A DNA stretch of 39,890 bases. Source: RGIG3009 sp045630765. GTDB lineage: Bacteria > Bacillota > Clostridia > Oscillospirales > Acutalibacteraceae. The stretch covers positions 1 through 39,890 of the forward strand of contig JAZQTM010000053.1 in assembly GCA_045630765.1 (NCBI GenBank), given 5' to 3'. Position numbers and translations under genes: made by a program. Below the pieces are notes generated by a model. It ran no database searches. It saw only the letters and a list, made by a program, of their open reading frames with translations, and was not told the origin of the DNA. This document shows positions 1 through 5,539 of this stretch, one piece after another (the first letter of the stretch is position 1; each line of letters begins with the position of its first letter).

Positions 1-93
1 CTCCGGCTATTGCATACACAATAACCCGAGCTCACTCGGACACCTAATCCGGCTTTTCGGCGCTACGGCGCACAGCCTCCGGTGACGTATTTT
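1..93 (-). ncRNA. Hairpin-rich leftward transcript, unassigned (candidate structured RNA or 5' leader)
   Basis: Read on the minus strand, this stretch follows a perfect sigma-A promoter and can form three successive hairpins. The first has CCGG closing arms (about 81-48) with an inner GCGC/GCGC stem. The second is CCGAG-TGAG-CTCGG (about 40-27). The third is GGTTATTG with CAATAGCC around a 6-nt loop (about 28-7). No reading frame with a convincing start is seen, and the stretch runs off the window edge. I do not recognise it as tmRNA, SRP RNA, RNase P RNA, 6S RNA or a riboswitch class I know. It could be an ncRNA gene or the leader of a gene outside the window. The structure is seen; the RNA status is inference. 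Confidence 0.35.
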
Positions 94-99
94 TTTAGT

Positions 100-128
100 A
101 TTATAACGGCAAAAGCGCGAAATGTCAA
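100..128 (-). promoter_or_regulatory. Consensus sigma-A promoter, leftward
   Basis: On the minus strand TTGACA (128-123) is followed by a 17-nt spacer and TATAAT (105-100), a perfect match to the sigma-A consensus. Transcription would start near position 93 and run leftward out of the window through the hairpin-rich stretch. It lies beyond the end of the arsC gene, so it does not serve the annotated genes. Confidence 0.8.
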
Positions 129-134
129 TGGGAA

Positions 135-161
135 AGCAGAGCAGAGCGTAACTGCTCTGCT
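135..161 (-). terminator. Probable terminator of the DUF5714-arsC operon
   Basis: A perfect 10-bp inverted repeat, AGCAGAGCAG/CTGCTCTGCT, with a 7-nt loop lies 28 nt beyond the arsC stop codon. The run of T after it on the minus strand is short (TTTCCC), so termination efficiency is uncertain. Confidence 0.55.
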
Positions 162-188
162 CGGCTGAGTGTTGTAAAGTTGCGAGAT

Positions 189-566
189 CTATAGTTCAAG
201 TATCCGTTTTTCAATCTCAGCAATAACTGTTTTAAAAGCCTCGTCGCTTTTACCTGTTGGGTCGGGCAGGTTCCAATTAGCGTCAAAAGCTCTGCCGATA
301 TAGGGGCAATCGACATCGCAACCCATAGAAATAACCACATCGGGTGTAGGAATTTTATCAATAGTCTTGCTATACTGTGTCTGCTCCATATCAATGCTGT
401 AGATAGCTTTCATCAATCTTACGGCCTCCCCGTTTATCTGCGGTTTTGTTTCGCTGCCTGCTGAATAAAAATCATACTTGTCACCTAGAAAGTGTTTGCC
501 AAGAGCTTCAGCAATCTGACTGCGACAAGAATTATGCACGCAGAGAAAGGCTATCTTCTTTTTCAT
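189..566 (-). CDS. arsC: Arsenate reductase / low-molecular-weight protein tyrosine phosphatase family
   Basis: A 125-residue cytoplasmic protein of the ArsC/LMW-PTP fold. The phosphate-binding loop CVHNSCRS begins at Cys9 (C-X5-R, Arg15), and the general-acid Asp is in LPDPTG near residue 102. Thioredoxin-coupled arsenate reductases pass the disulfide from the loop Cys to two further Cys; here Cys83 and Cys87 in MGCDVDCP are the candidates. That pair is closer together than the Cys82/Cys89 pair of the classic Staphylococcus/Bacillus enzyme. The start at 566 is preferred over an in-frame GTG at 578 because GAGAGG lies 11 nt upstream and the ATG overlaps the upstream stop as ATGA, implying translational coupling. 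No ArsR, Acr3 or ArsB gene is nearby, so arsenate may not be the real substrate. Confidence 0.8.
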   Translation of the reverse strand: MKKKIAFLCVHNSCRSQIAEALGKHFLGDKYDFYSAGSETKPQINGEAVRLMKAIYSIDMEQTQYSKTIDKIPTPDVVISMGCDVDCPYIGRAFDANWNLPDPTGKSDEAFKTVIAEIEKRILEL

Positions 567-1243
567 CGAAACGGGCACCTCTCTTTAATGCATTGGTTAT
601 TCAGTGCCGAATGGGTGCATTTGATTTCATCAAGCTCCATTTCTACGCCAAAATTCTCTTGCACAAACTTTACCGCTTGCGTTATGGCGAGGTAAGAATC
701 TCGTTTACAGCAACGCGGACCGCCCGCTTCGCCGATAGCACCAAGGGCGGCTGATGTCATTTTGTTTGATAATCCCCACGACTCGTTTGCGAGGGGTGTT
801 GCGCCCGTTATGATGGACACAAACATACCGGCACTTATACCCGCACCGCAGGCTCCCCAAAAACCACAAGCGCCACCCGGGACTTTTTTGCCGCGAGATT
901 GCATTTCCACGAGGGCTTTTTCGAGGTCAATTTCGCCGCCCGCGTTCTTATATGCGGTAAGTAAGGCAGAGCCGACCATAACGTGATGCTCGGGACCGTG
1001 CATATGGCAGAAATCGAGTGCCATCAGCTTTTGCAGAATATGAATAGGATTTTTGGATGTTTCGGCAAGACAGATGCCTAGAATCGTATCCATACCGCCT
1101 GTGTGGCAGGAATCACACACATAGTGCCCCTGCTTACACATTGTCTTGCTTTGCTCCTTTTTATGACACAAAGCACACTCGACTTCAATATCCTTTTCTA
1201 AATACATAAGCGGTGCACCGCAGATTAAACATTCGTCTTTCAT
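563..1243 (-). CDS. DUF5714 domain protein, cysteine-rich, function unknown
   Basis: A 226-residue protein matching my recollection of the DUF5714 family. The N-terminal 50 residues look like metal-binding knuckles: C5xxC8, C23xxC26, then C36, C43 and C46 with nearby His. The rest holds a Gly/Cys-rich segment (GGACGFWGACGAG), a GGPRCCKR motif, and a C-terminal cluster of three Cys (CTH, QC, RCPF). Such spacing suggests zinc or Fe-S ligation, but no function is established to my knowledge. The start at 1243 is chosen over 1255 because GAGG sits 7 nt before it and would overlap the earlier ATG. It is first gene of a two-gene operon; its stop overlaps the arsC start by 4 nt, so both products are probably made in matched amounts. 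Confidence 0.75.
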   Translation of the reverse strand: MKDECLICGAPLMYLEKDIEVECALCHKKEQSKTMCKQGHYVCDSCHTGGMDTILGICLAETSKNPIHILQKLMALDFCHMHGPEHHVMVGSALLTAYKNAGGEIDLEKALVEMQSRGKKVPGGACGFWGACGAGISAGMFVSIITGATPLANESWGLSNKMTSAALGAIGEAGGPRCCKRDSYLAITQAVKFVQENFGVEMELDEIKCTHSALNNQCIKERCPFR

Positions 1244-1278
1244 AATTAACCTCATCCAAATTCTTGATTTGCGAATTG

Positions 1279-1307
1279 ATTATACCACAGGCGCAACAAC
1301 TTTTCAA
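1279..1307 (-). promoter_or_regulatory. Sigma-A promoter of the DUF5714-arsC operon
   Basis: On the minus strand TTGAAA (1307-1302), a 17-nt spacer and TATAAT (1284-1279) lie about 30 nt upstream of the DUF5714 start codon. No obvious operator palindrome is seen around it. Confidence 0.75.
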
Positions 1308-1313
1308 CGCAGA

Positions 1314-1366
1314 CAAAAAATACCCACTCAATTTGAGTGGGCAAAAAATAAAACTTGACGAACCAG

Positions 1367-1380
<14 letters not shown>
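1314..1380. repeat. tRNA-Ala downstream flank, copy 1 (terminator plus linker plus tRNA end)
   Basis: This 67-nt block holds a palindromic hairpin (1323-1341), the linker AAAATAAAACTTGACGAACC and the last bases of a tRNA-Ala 3' end. A diverged copy is at 3111-3177, and the linker part recurs at 2965-2998. The arrangement suggests the original 3' flank of tRNA-Ala was duplicated by insertion events. Confidence 0.7.
1323..1341 (-). terminator. Intrinsic terminator, leftward
   Basis: The arms CCCACTCAA and TTGAGTGGG form a 9-bp stem around a single central base (in practice a slightly larger loop). On the minus strand the stem is followed by TATTTTTTG. It would stop leftward transcripts coming from the tRNA islet before the DUF5714 promoter. 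A-runs also precede it, so it may act in both directions. Confidence 0.7.
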
Positions 1381-1424
<44 letters not shown>

Positions 1425-1440
1425 TGAACCACGCAAAACA

Positions 1441-1468
1441 ACCCCCCGAGTATTCATACTCGGGGGGG
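1441..1468 (-). terminator. Strong GC hairpin after the orphan gene
   Basis: CCCCCCGAGTAT (1442-1453) pairs perfectly with ATACTCGGGGGG (1456-1467). It lies about 118 nt beyond the stop of the leftward orphan gene. On the minus strand it is followed by TTGTTTTGC, so it is a plausible though imperfect intrinsic terminator. From 1469 to 1585 I see no other gene or site. Confidence 0.5.
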
Positions 1469-1585
1469 TTACATTACAAAACAGTATAGCAATCAGTGAA
1501 AGATTATAGGTGAAAAGCAGTGAAGGATGAAAAAGGCCACAACTTTACTTTCTAAATGATAACTTCATTAGTGGATAACCCTTAA

Positions 1586-2926
1586 TCATATTGCAAACAA
1601 AATACTTGCTCCCAAACTAACTAATGAAAGGAATGCAAAAGCACACAAAGACGCAAGACAACCTGATGAGTTCTCTTTGTCGGGAAGCATCCGCGATCTT
1701 TCTTCGTTATCCGCTGCCACTGATTCTGATGTTGAGCAGGGTGCTGCCGATTGTGTTGTTGAATCGGTATCCGAGAACGGGTCTTTCCCGTCTCTTCTCA
1801 TCATCCAAACTAACGCCTCGTGAGAAAGTACATAGCTTAAACTACTAAATCCCTCGCCATCTAAGAGAGGATGTTCATTAAAAGATGCAAGCAATTCAAT
1901 TGCCCCATTGTAAAAAGGGAAAATATAACTTAAATTAATTAAAAATTCACCTATACGAAACAAACTGATTCTGGCAGCCGTCTCCGTCCGAAAAGATTCA
2001 ATTAATTTAACAATATTGGAAACTAGTCGCATTATAGCATCAAGATAATACTCCATTTTCGCCTCATAGTATAATTTCGACGAAGAGTCAAGGGTTTTCG
2101 AAAGCAAAATTACGGATCTGCAAACTTCTCGTGAAAGATACTCATTCCAAGAAAAGATATTTTGAGTTGCAGAAAAATCCAACATCAAAGCGCAAGCATA
2201 ATAAAAGAAAAAATCCGGTTGATCGGTAACGCTTTGAAAATAGGTGTTACGCATCGGCACAAGGAACTCCCGCATAGAGCCTTCTTCCACGCAACGATTG
2301 AAATCAGCTTCAATCTCTTTTGTGTTAAGAGTACCATCCTCCAATGAGCAATATTTAGCCGGCATTAAAGTAACACTGCGGCGATCGGTATATATATGTC
2401 CACTTGATAGGCATGGATATTTCTTGCATTCTACATCATAGCGTTCAAATTTAATTGGTTCGAATTCTTCTTCTCCGAAAATCCCTAAATATTCATTCAG
2501 TTCCTCGTTGATCGGCTTCAAAGCTGGAAAATCATTGAAAAACAATTGATGCCATTGACTAATCTTGAAATGAATACAAACAACCAGGCCATGAAACGCT
2601 CCCATATTTTTATGGGTAAGGGCTTCAAGAGCCAACCCAATATAATCCATGTAAGATGTTGTCTCTCTGTTAGATCCCCAATAAAGAGCATCCACATCAT
2701 CTTCATATTGTTTTCTTTCAGATGAATAAGCTTTTCTCCACTCAAAAATTATATCGTTTGCCCTGTCTAAATTGGCATTTAAAAGAGCAACAACCACTTC
2801 TTTAAGAAATGACATGTGTAAAATATAATACGCTTCTTCGGCATTTCCTTTATCCAGCGGCGGTATAAGCTTGGGCTTAGAGTTTTGTAAAACTTCGTTA
2901 AGATCCTTCAGTTTAGGAATAGACAT
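1586..2926 (-). CDS. Orphan tail-anchored protein in tRNA-Ala islet, function unknown
   Basis: I do not recognise this 446-residue protein. The first 380 residues look alpha-helical and soluble, rich in Trp, Phe, Tyr and acidic residues, with no nucleotide-binding loop or protease motif that I can see. Residues about 385-420 are a Ser/Thr/Glu-rich, probably disordered linker. The last 23 residues form one hydrophobic segment ending in LGASILFAI, so the protein is probably C-terminally membrane-anchored with its bulk in the cytoplasm. The start at 2926 has GGAG four nt upstream; an upstream in-frame start at 3004 lacks this. The gene is clearly AT-richer than its neighbours and lies alone between two copies of the tRNA-Ala 3' end, which points to horizontal gain. 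A strong promoter at 3110-3082 faces it. Confidence 0.7.
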   Translation of the reverse strand: MSIPKLKDLNEVLQNSKPKLIPPLDKGNAEEAYYILHMSFLKEVVVALLNANLDRANDIIFEWRKAYSSERKQYEDDVDALYWGSNRETTSYMDYIGLALEALTHKNMGAFHGLVVCIHFKISQWHQLFFNDFPALKPINEELNEYLGIFGEEEFEPIKFERYDVECKKYPCLSSGHIYTDRRSVTLMPAKYCSLEDGTLNTKEIEADFNRCVEEGSMREFLVPMRNTYFQSVTDQPDFFFYYACALMLDFSATQNIFSWNEYLSREVCRSVILLSKTLDSSSKLYYEAKMEYYLDAIMRLVSNIVKLIESFRTETAARISLFRIGEFLINLSYIFPFYNGAIELLASFNEHPLLDGEGFSSLSYVLSHEALVWMMRRDGKDPFSDTDSTTQSAAPCSTSESVAADNEERSRMLPDKENSSGCLASLCAFAFLSLVSLGASILFAI

Positions 2927-2964
2927 AAAACTCCTTCTCTCATTTTCATCAGATATATGGTACA

Positions 2965-2998
2965 GCAAAAATAAAACTTGACGAAACAGTGGTGGAGA
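2965..2998. repeat. tRNA-Ala flank, copy 3 (linker and tRNA end fragment)
   Basis: The sequence matches the copy at 1341-1375 apart from one missing A and one substitution, covering the linker and the first bases of the tRNA 3' end (GGTGGAGA). After GGTGGAGA it diverges. It lies just upstream of the orphan gene and suggests a further insertion or rearrangement event at the same target. Confidence 0.65.
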
Positions 2999-3081
2999 AC
3001 GCAAAAGAAAAAGTCGAGTTACCGTGGCGAGGTCGCAACTTAATCGTCCTCAATTTGCTCCACGTTCTCCTCGACAAAATA

Positions 3082-3110
3082 AGTATAATATGAACGAAGA
3101 AGATTGTCAA
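3082..3110 (-). promoter_or_regulatory. Sigma-A promoter facing the orphan gene
   Basis: On the minus strand TTGACA (3110-3105), a 17-nt spacer and TATACT (3087-3082) are seen. The start of transcription would be near 3075, giving a leader of about 150 nt before the orphan gene start at 2926. The leader includes an inverted pair, GTCGAG (about 3077-3072) and CTCGAC followed by TTTTTC (about 3019-3008), which could act as an early terminator or attenuator. Confidence 0.65.
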
Positions 3111-3177
3111 CAAAAACACCCACTCGATGTGAGCGGACAAAAAATAAAACTTGACGAACCGGTTGGTGGAGATAAGC
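3111..3177. repeat. tRNA-Ala downstream flank, copy 2 (diverged)
   Basis: This block aligns with 1314-1380: a decayed terminator palindrome (CCCACTC-GAT-GTGAGCGG), the linker AAAATAAAACTTGACGAACC, and 14 bases of a tRNA-Ala 3' end (TGGTGGAGATAAGC). The tRNA part then breaks off. The palindrome no longer pairs fully, which suggests an older copy than the one at 1314-1380. Confidence 0.65.
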
Positions 3178-3317
3178 TGTTTTGTGCAGAGTGGCAGATT
3201 GTTCTCATCTATGAGTTTCGGTACAGCCCGTTAGGGCGGTGCAATCCCTCGGTGCTAAAAACGTGCACAACGGCACGTTTTCTTAACGCACCGCTTCGAC
3301 CCCGCTTTGCACCAACG
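3178..3317. other. Hairpin-rich non-coding block between tRNA and islet
   Basis: No gene is supported here. The stretch holds GCCC-GTTA-GGGC, a pair of GGTGC motifs, and an 8-bp stem AAACGTGC/GCACGTTT with a 6-nt loop (3259-3280). The density of short hairpins resembles a dispersed intergenic repeat, but only one copy lies in this window, so that is a guess. Confidence 0.4.
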
Positions 3318-3347
3318 AAAAAAGGACACCATTACGGTGTCCTTTTT
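3318..3347 (-). terminator. Intrinsic terminator of tRNA-Ala
   Basis: AAAAAGGACACC pairs with GGTGTCCTTTTT around the loop ATTAC. T-runs flank it on both strands, so it works in both directions. It lies 2 nt beyond the tRNA CCA end on the minus strand. Confidence 0.85.
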
Positions 3348-3349
3348 GT

Positions 3350-3425
<76 letters not shown>

Positions 3426-3449
3426 ATATATGTCGTGGCGACGTCACTT

Positions 3450-3478
3450 ACTTTACCATATTTCGCTTTTATTGTCAA
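3450..3478 (-). promoter_or_regulatory. Sigma-A promoter of tRNA-Ala
   Basis: On the minus strand TTGACA (3478-3473), a 17-nt spacer and TAAAGT (3455-3450) precede the tRNA 5' end by about 25 nt. Confidence 0.75.
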
Positions 3479-3526
3479 CCCTTATTTTATCGCGAAAAAA
3501 TATTTTTAATTTTTTTCAAAAAAGTG

Positions 3527-3554
3527 TTGACATTCTCAAAAGGTATGCTATACT
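3527..3554 (+). promoter_or_regulatory. Sigma-A promoter of perR
   Basis: TTGACA (3527-3532) and TATACT (3549-3554) are separated by 16 nt. The expected start point near 3561 falls inside the palindromic operator, so repressor binding would block transcription directly. Confidence 0.8.
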
Positions 3555-3559
3555 GTGAT

Positions 3560-3589
3560 TGTAATCGTTACAAATTTGAAACGATTACA
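3560..3589. promoter_or_regulatory. Fur/PerR-type operator palindrome
   Basis: TGTAATCGTT (3560-3569) and AACGATTACA (3580-3589) form a perfect 10-bp inverted repeat with a 10-nt A/T-rich centre. Each arm also contributes to a shorter TGTAA-N3-TTACA type palindrome, as in Fur-family boxes. It covers the likely transcription start of perR, so the simplest reading is autoregulation that also sets rubrerythrin expression downstream. Confidence 0.7.
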
Positions 3590-3605
3590 GAAACGGAGGA
3601 GCGTT

Positions 3606-4019
3606 ATGGATCGAGAAAAATTAAGCGCTAAACTCCGGCAGAACGGTCTTTGTCCCACACAGCAACGGATCGCCGTGTATGAATATCTCATACAGCACCG
3701 CACGCATCCTACCGCTGATACGGTATATCGTGCGTTAGCAAAAGAAAATCCGTCGCTGTCGCGTACCACGGTATATAACACCGTACACGCCTTAACAAAA
3801 GCAGGGCTTATCCGTGTTGTCACTATCGATGCTGATGAACAGCATTTCGATGCCGACGCTCTGGATCACGGGCATTTCCGATGTTCCAAATGCGGAACAC
3901 TATACGATTTCCCGCTCACCGCCGATACGGTACGCCCCCTGCTCCCCGACGGATTTACCGTCAATCTGTGGGATGTTTACACCACCGGCATCTGCCCAAA
4001 CTGTCAGTCCAATCAATAA
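3606..4019 (+). CDS. perR: Fur-family metal-dependent repressor, PerR-like
   Basis: A 137-residue Fur-family regulator. An N-terminal winged helix (about 1-75, with SRTTVYNTVHAL as recognition region) is followed by the metal-binding dimer domain. Structural zinc would be held by C93xxC96 and C130xxC133. The regulatory site residues match Bacillus PerR by position: His34, Asp82, His88, His90 and Asp101. The Asp at 82, where Fur usually has Glu, favours the peroxide sensor PerR. The start at 3606 has GGAGGA 4-9 nt upstream; an upstream in-frame start at 3555 would lie within the operator. It sits 27 nt before the rubrerythrin gene, the usual PerR target in clostridia. Confidence 0.85.
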   Translation: MDREKLSAKLRQNGLCPTQQRIAVYEYLIQHRTHPTADTVYRALAKENPSLSRTTVYNTVHALTKAGLIRVVTIDADEQHFDADALDHGHFRCSKCGTLYDFPLTADTVRPLLPDGFTVNLWDVYTTGICPNCQSNQ

Positions 4020-4046
4020 AAAATTAATTTTTGGAGGAAAAAGGTT

Positions 4047-4634
4047 ATGAAAAAATTTGTTTGCTTAGTATGCGGTTACGTTCACAATGGTGACGAGGCT
4101 CCCGCCTCCTGCCCCATCTGCCAGGCTCCGGCAGAGAAATTCAAGGAATCCGCTCCGGCTCCGGCTCCGGCAGTAAAAGAAGAGGCTTCGACGGCTGTCA
4201 CCGCTTATAAATGGGCGGACGAGCACCGCGTTGGCGTGGCGCAAGGTGTTGAACCCGAAATCATTGAAATGCTGCGTGCAAACTTCAGCGGCGAATGCTC
4301 CGAGGTCGGTATGTATTTGGCAATGTCTCGCGTAGCTCATCGAGAGGGCTATCCCGAAATTGGTCTGTATTGGGAAAAGGCGGCTTACGAAGAAGCAGAG
4401 CACGCTGCTAAATTCGCTGAATTGCTCGGCGAAGTCGGAACCGACAGCACCAAGAAAAACTTGGCTATGCGTGTTGAGGCTGAATACGGCGCGACCGACG
4501 GCAAAATGATTCTTGCCCGCAAAGCAAAAGAACTCGGCTACGATGCGATCCACGACACTGTCCACGAGATGGCAAAGGATGAGGCTCGTCACGGCAGAGC
4601 GTTTGAGGGGCTCCTCAACAGATATTTCAAATAA
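4047..4634 (+). CDS. rbr: Reverse rubrerythrin (N-terminal rubredoxin plus diiron domain)
   Basis: A 195-residue cytoplasmic peroxide-scavenging protein. A rubredoxin iron site comes first, with C6xxC9 and C22xxC25 in CLVCGY and CPICQAP, as in the clostridial reverse rubrerythrins; classic rubrerythrin has it last. An Ala/Pro linker (about 35-50) leads to a four-helix ferritin-like domain with diiron ligands in GECSE, EEAEH and DEARH. It reduces hydrogen peroxide using electrons from NAD(P)H via partner reductases, which are not encoded nearby. GGAGG lies 10 nt before the ATG. It follows perR in the same direction and has its own strong terminator, so co-transcription under PerR control is likely. 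Confidence 0.92.
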   Translation: MKKFVCLVCGYVHNGDEAPASCPICQAPAEKFKESAPAPAPAVKEEASTAVTAYKWADEHRVGVAQGVEPEIIEMLRANFSGECSEVGMYLAMSRVAHREGYPEIGLYWEKAAYEEAEHAAKFAELLGEVGTDSTKKNLAMRVEAEYGATDGKMILARKAKELGYDAIHDTVHEMAKDEARHGRAFEGLLNRYFK

Positions 4635-4649
4635 GCATTCAATAACAAA

Positions 4650-4681
4650 AACGCGTGAAGCAAAAGCTTCACGCGTTTTTT
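4650..4681. terminator. Bidirectional terminator between rbr and racemase gene
   Basis: ACGCGTGAAGC and GCTTCACGCGT pair perfectly around AAAA, followed by T6 on the plus strand and preceded by A-runs that give T-runs on the minus strand. It serves the two convergent genes and slightly overlaps the racemase stop codon at 4680. Confidence 0.9.
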
Positions 4682-5384
4682 ACTGTTTTACGGGATAGCC
4701 CGCGGCGATAACCGCCGCTTTGGCAAGAATGTCGGTCGGATCGACCGTATCGTTTGCCGAAACATGATAGTTTGCAAAGGCGATCGGCAGTTCCGTACAA
4801 CCGAGTACGATTCGCTCTGCCCCCGCTTCACGCATACGCTGCAACGTTTGTGTGAGCAGCGCAGTATCAAAGTGGTCAGCACCTGCCTTGACACCGTCAT
4901 AGATCAAGCGCATCACTTCCCGTTGCCCCTCATCATCAGGACAGACCGTTCGAATTCCTGCTTGTTCCAATTCCTTTTGATAAACGCCCGCCTTCACCGT
5001 ACCGTCGGTCGCCAGCAAGCCAACACACGCAACGCCCTTACGTTTGAGTGCATCCGCCGTTTCGCGGATCATATGCAACACCGGTACGGGAGATGCCGTC
5101 GCGATTTCGTCGTAAAAATAATGCGAGGTATTACACGGGATCAGCAACAACTCCGCGCCGATGGCGGCAAGTTTTTTTGCCGATTCAACAATATACGGCA
5201 CCGGCGATTCCCCACCGGCAAGAATTGCTTTTGTGCGATCCGGAATCCCGGTATGACAATCCATATAGAGGCGAATATGCTCCGCGTCGCTGTGCGCATC
5301 GGTAGAGTCCAGCACTTTGCGAAACAGATCCAAGGTTGCCATTGGTCCCATTCCGCCGATAATGCCGATGGCTTTTTTCGACAT
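4680..5384 (-). CDS. Aspartate/glutamate racemase family protein
   Basis: A 234-residue member of the cofactor-independent Asp/Glu racemase family. The N-terminus IGIIGGMGPMAT is the family hallmark. The two catalytic cysteines are Cys84 in IPCNTSH and Cys196 in LGCTELP, which remove and return the alpha proton from opposite faces. Both are present, so the enzyme is probably active; the GMGPMAT start points to the aspartate-racemase/RacX/YgeA group rather than MurI, though substrate cannot be read from the sequence. The start at 5384 is preferred over 5417 because AGGAGAGG lies 6 nt upstream. It is a single-gene unit with its own promoter. Confidence 0.87.
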   Translation of the reverse strand: MSKKAIGIIGGMGPMATLDLFRKVLDSTDAHSDAEHIRLYMDCHTGIPDRTKAILAGGESPVPYIVESAKKLAAIGAELLLIPCNTSHYFYDEIATASPVPVLHMIRETADALKRKGVACVGLLATDGTVKAGVYQKELEQAGIRTVCPDDEGQREVMRLIYDGVKAGADHFDTALLTQTLQRMREAGAERIVLGCTELPIAFANYHVSANDTVDPTDILAKAAVIAAGYPVKQ

Positions 5385-5405
5385 ACAATCCTCTCCTTTT
5401 TTTGT

Positions 5406-5434
5406 ATTGTACCACAACTCATCGCATCCTGCAA
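5406..5434 (-). promoter_or_regulatory. Sigma-A promoter of the racemase gene
   Basis: On the minus strand TTGCAG (5434-5429), 17 nt and TACAAT (5411-5406). The start would fall about 15-20 nt before the start codon. Confidence 0.65.
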
Positions 5435-5472
5435 GGTTGTAAATATTTTCTCATTTTTTCTTCATTTTTCCC

Positions 5473-5501
5473 TTGTACCACCATACAAAATATGATATGC
5501 T
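5473..5501 (+). promoter_or_regulatory. Probable promoter of the MBOAT-SGNH operon
   Basis: TTGTAC (5473-5478), 17 nt and TATGCT (5496-5501). The start point near 5508 leaves a leader of about 30 nt that holds the ribosome site GAGGGGG. Confidence 0.6.
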
Positions 5502-5539
5502 AATATATATTGTAATTTTAAATGAGGGGGATGTATAAC

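Noticed and set aside
1..60. A possible tRNA-Ser or tRNA-Leu fragment on the minus strand (GGTGTCCGAGTG resembles a D-arm)
   Set aside because: No anticodon arm, variable arm or T-arm in the right order could be drawn; the hairpins do not fit a cloverleaf.
1425..3349. The islet as an insertion sequence
   Set aside because: No transposase, no terminal inverted repeats and no short target duplication are seen; the tRNA-end duplication fits site-specific integration better.
4764..5495. A plus-strand frame of 243 codons
   Set aside because: It is antisense to the racemase gene, which has both catalytic Cys motifs, and it has no ribosome site.
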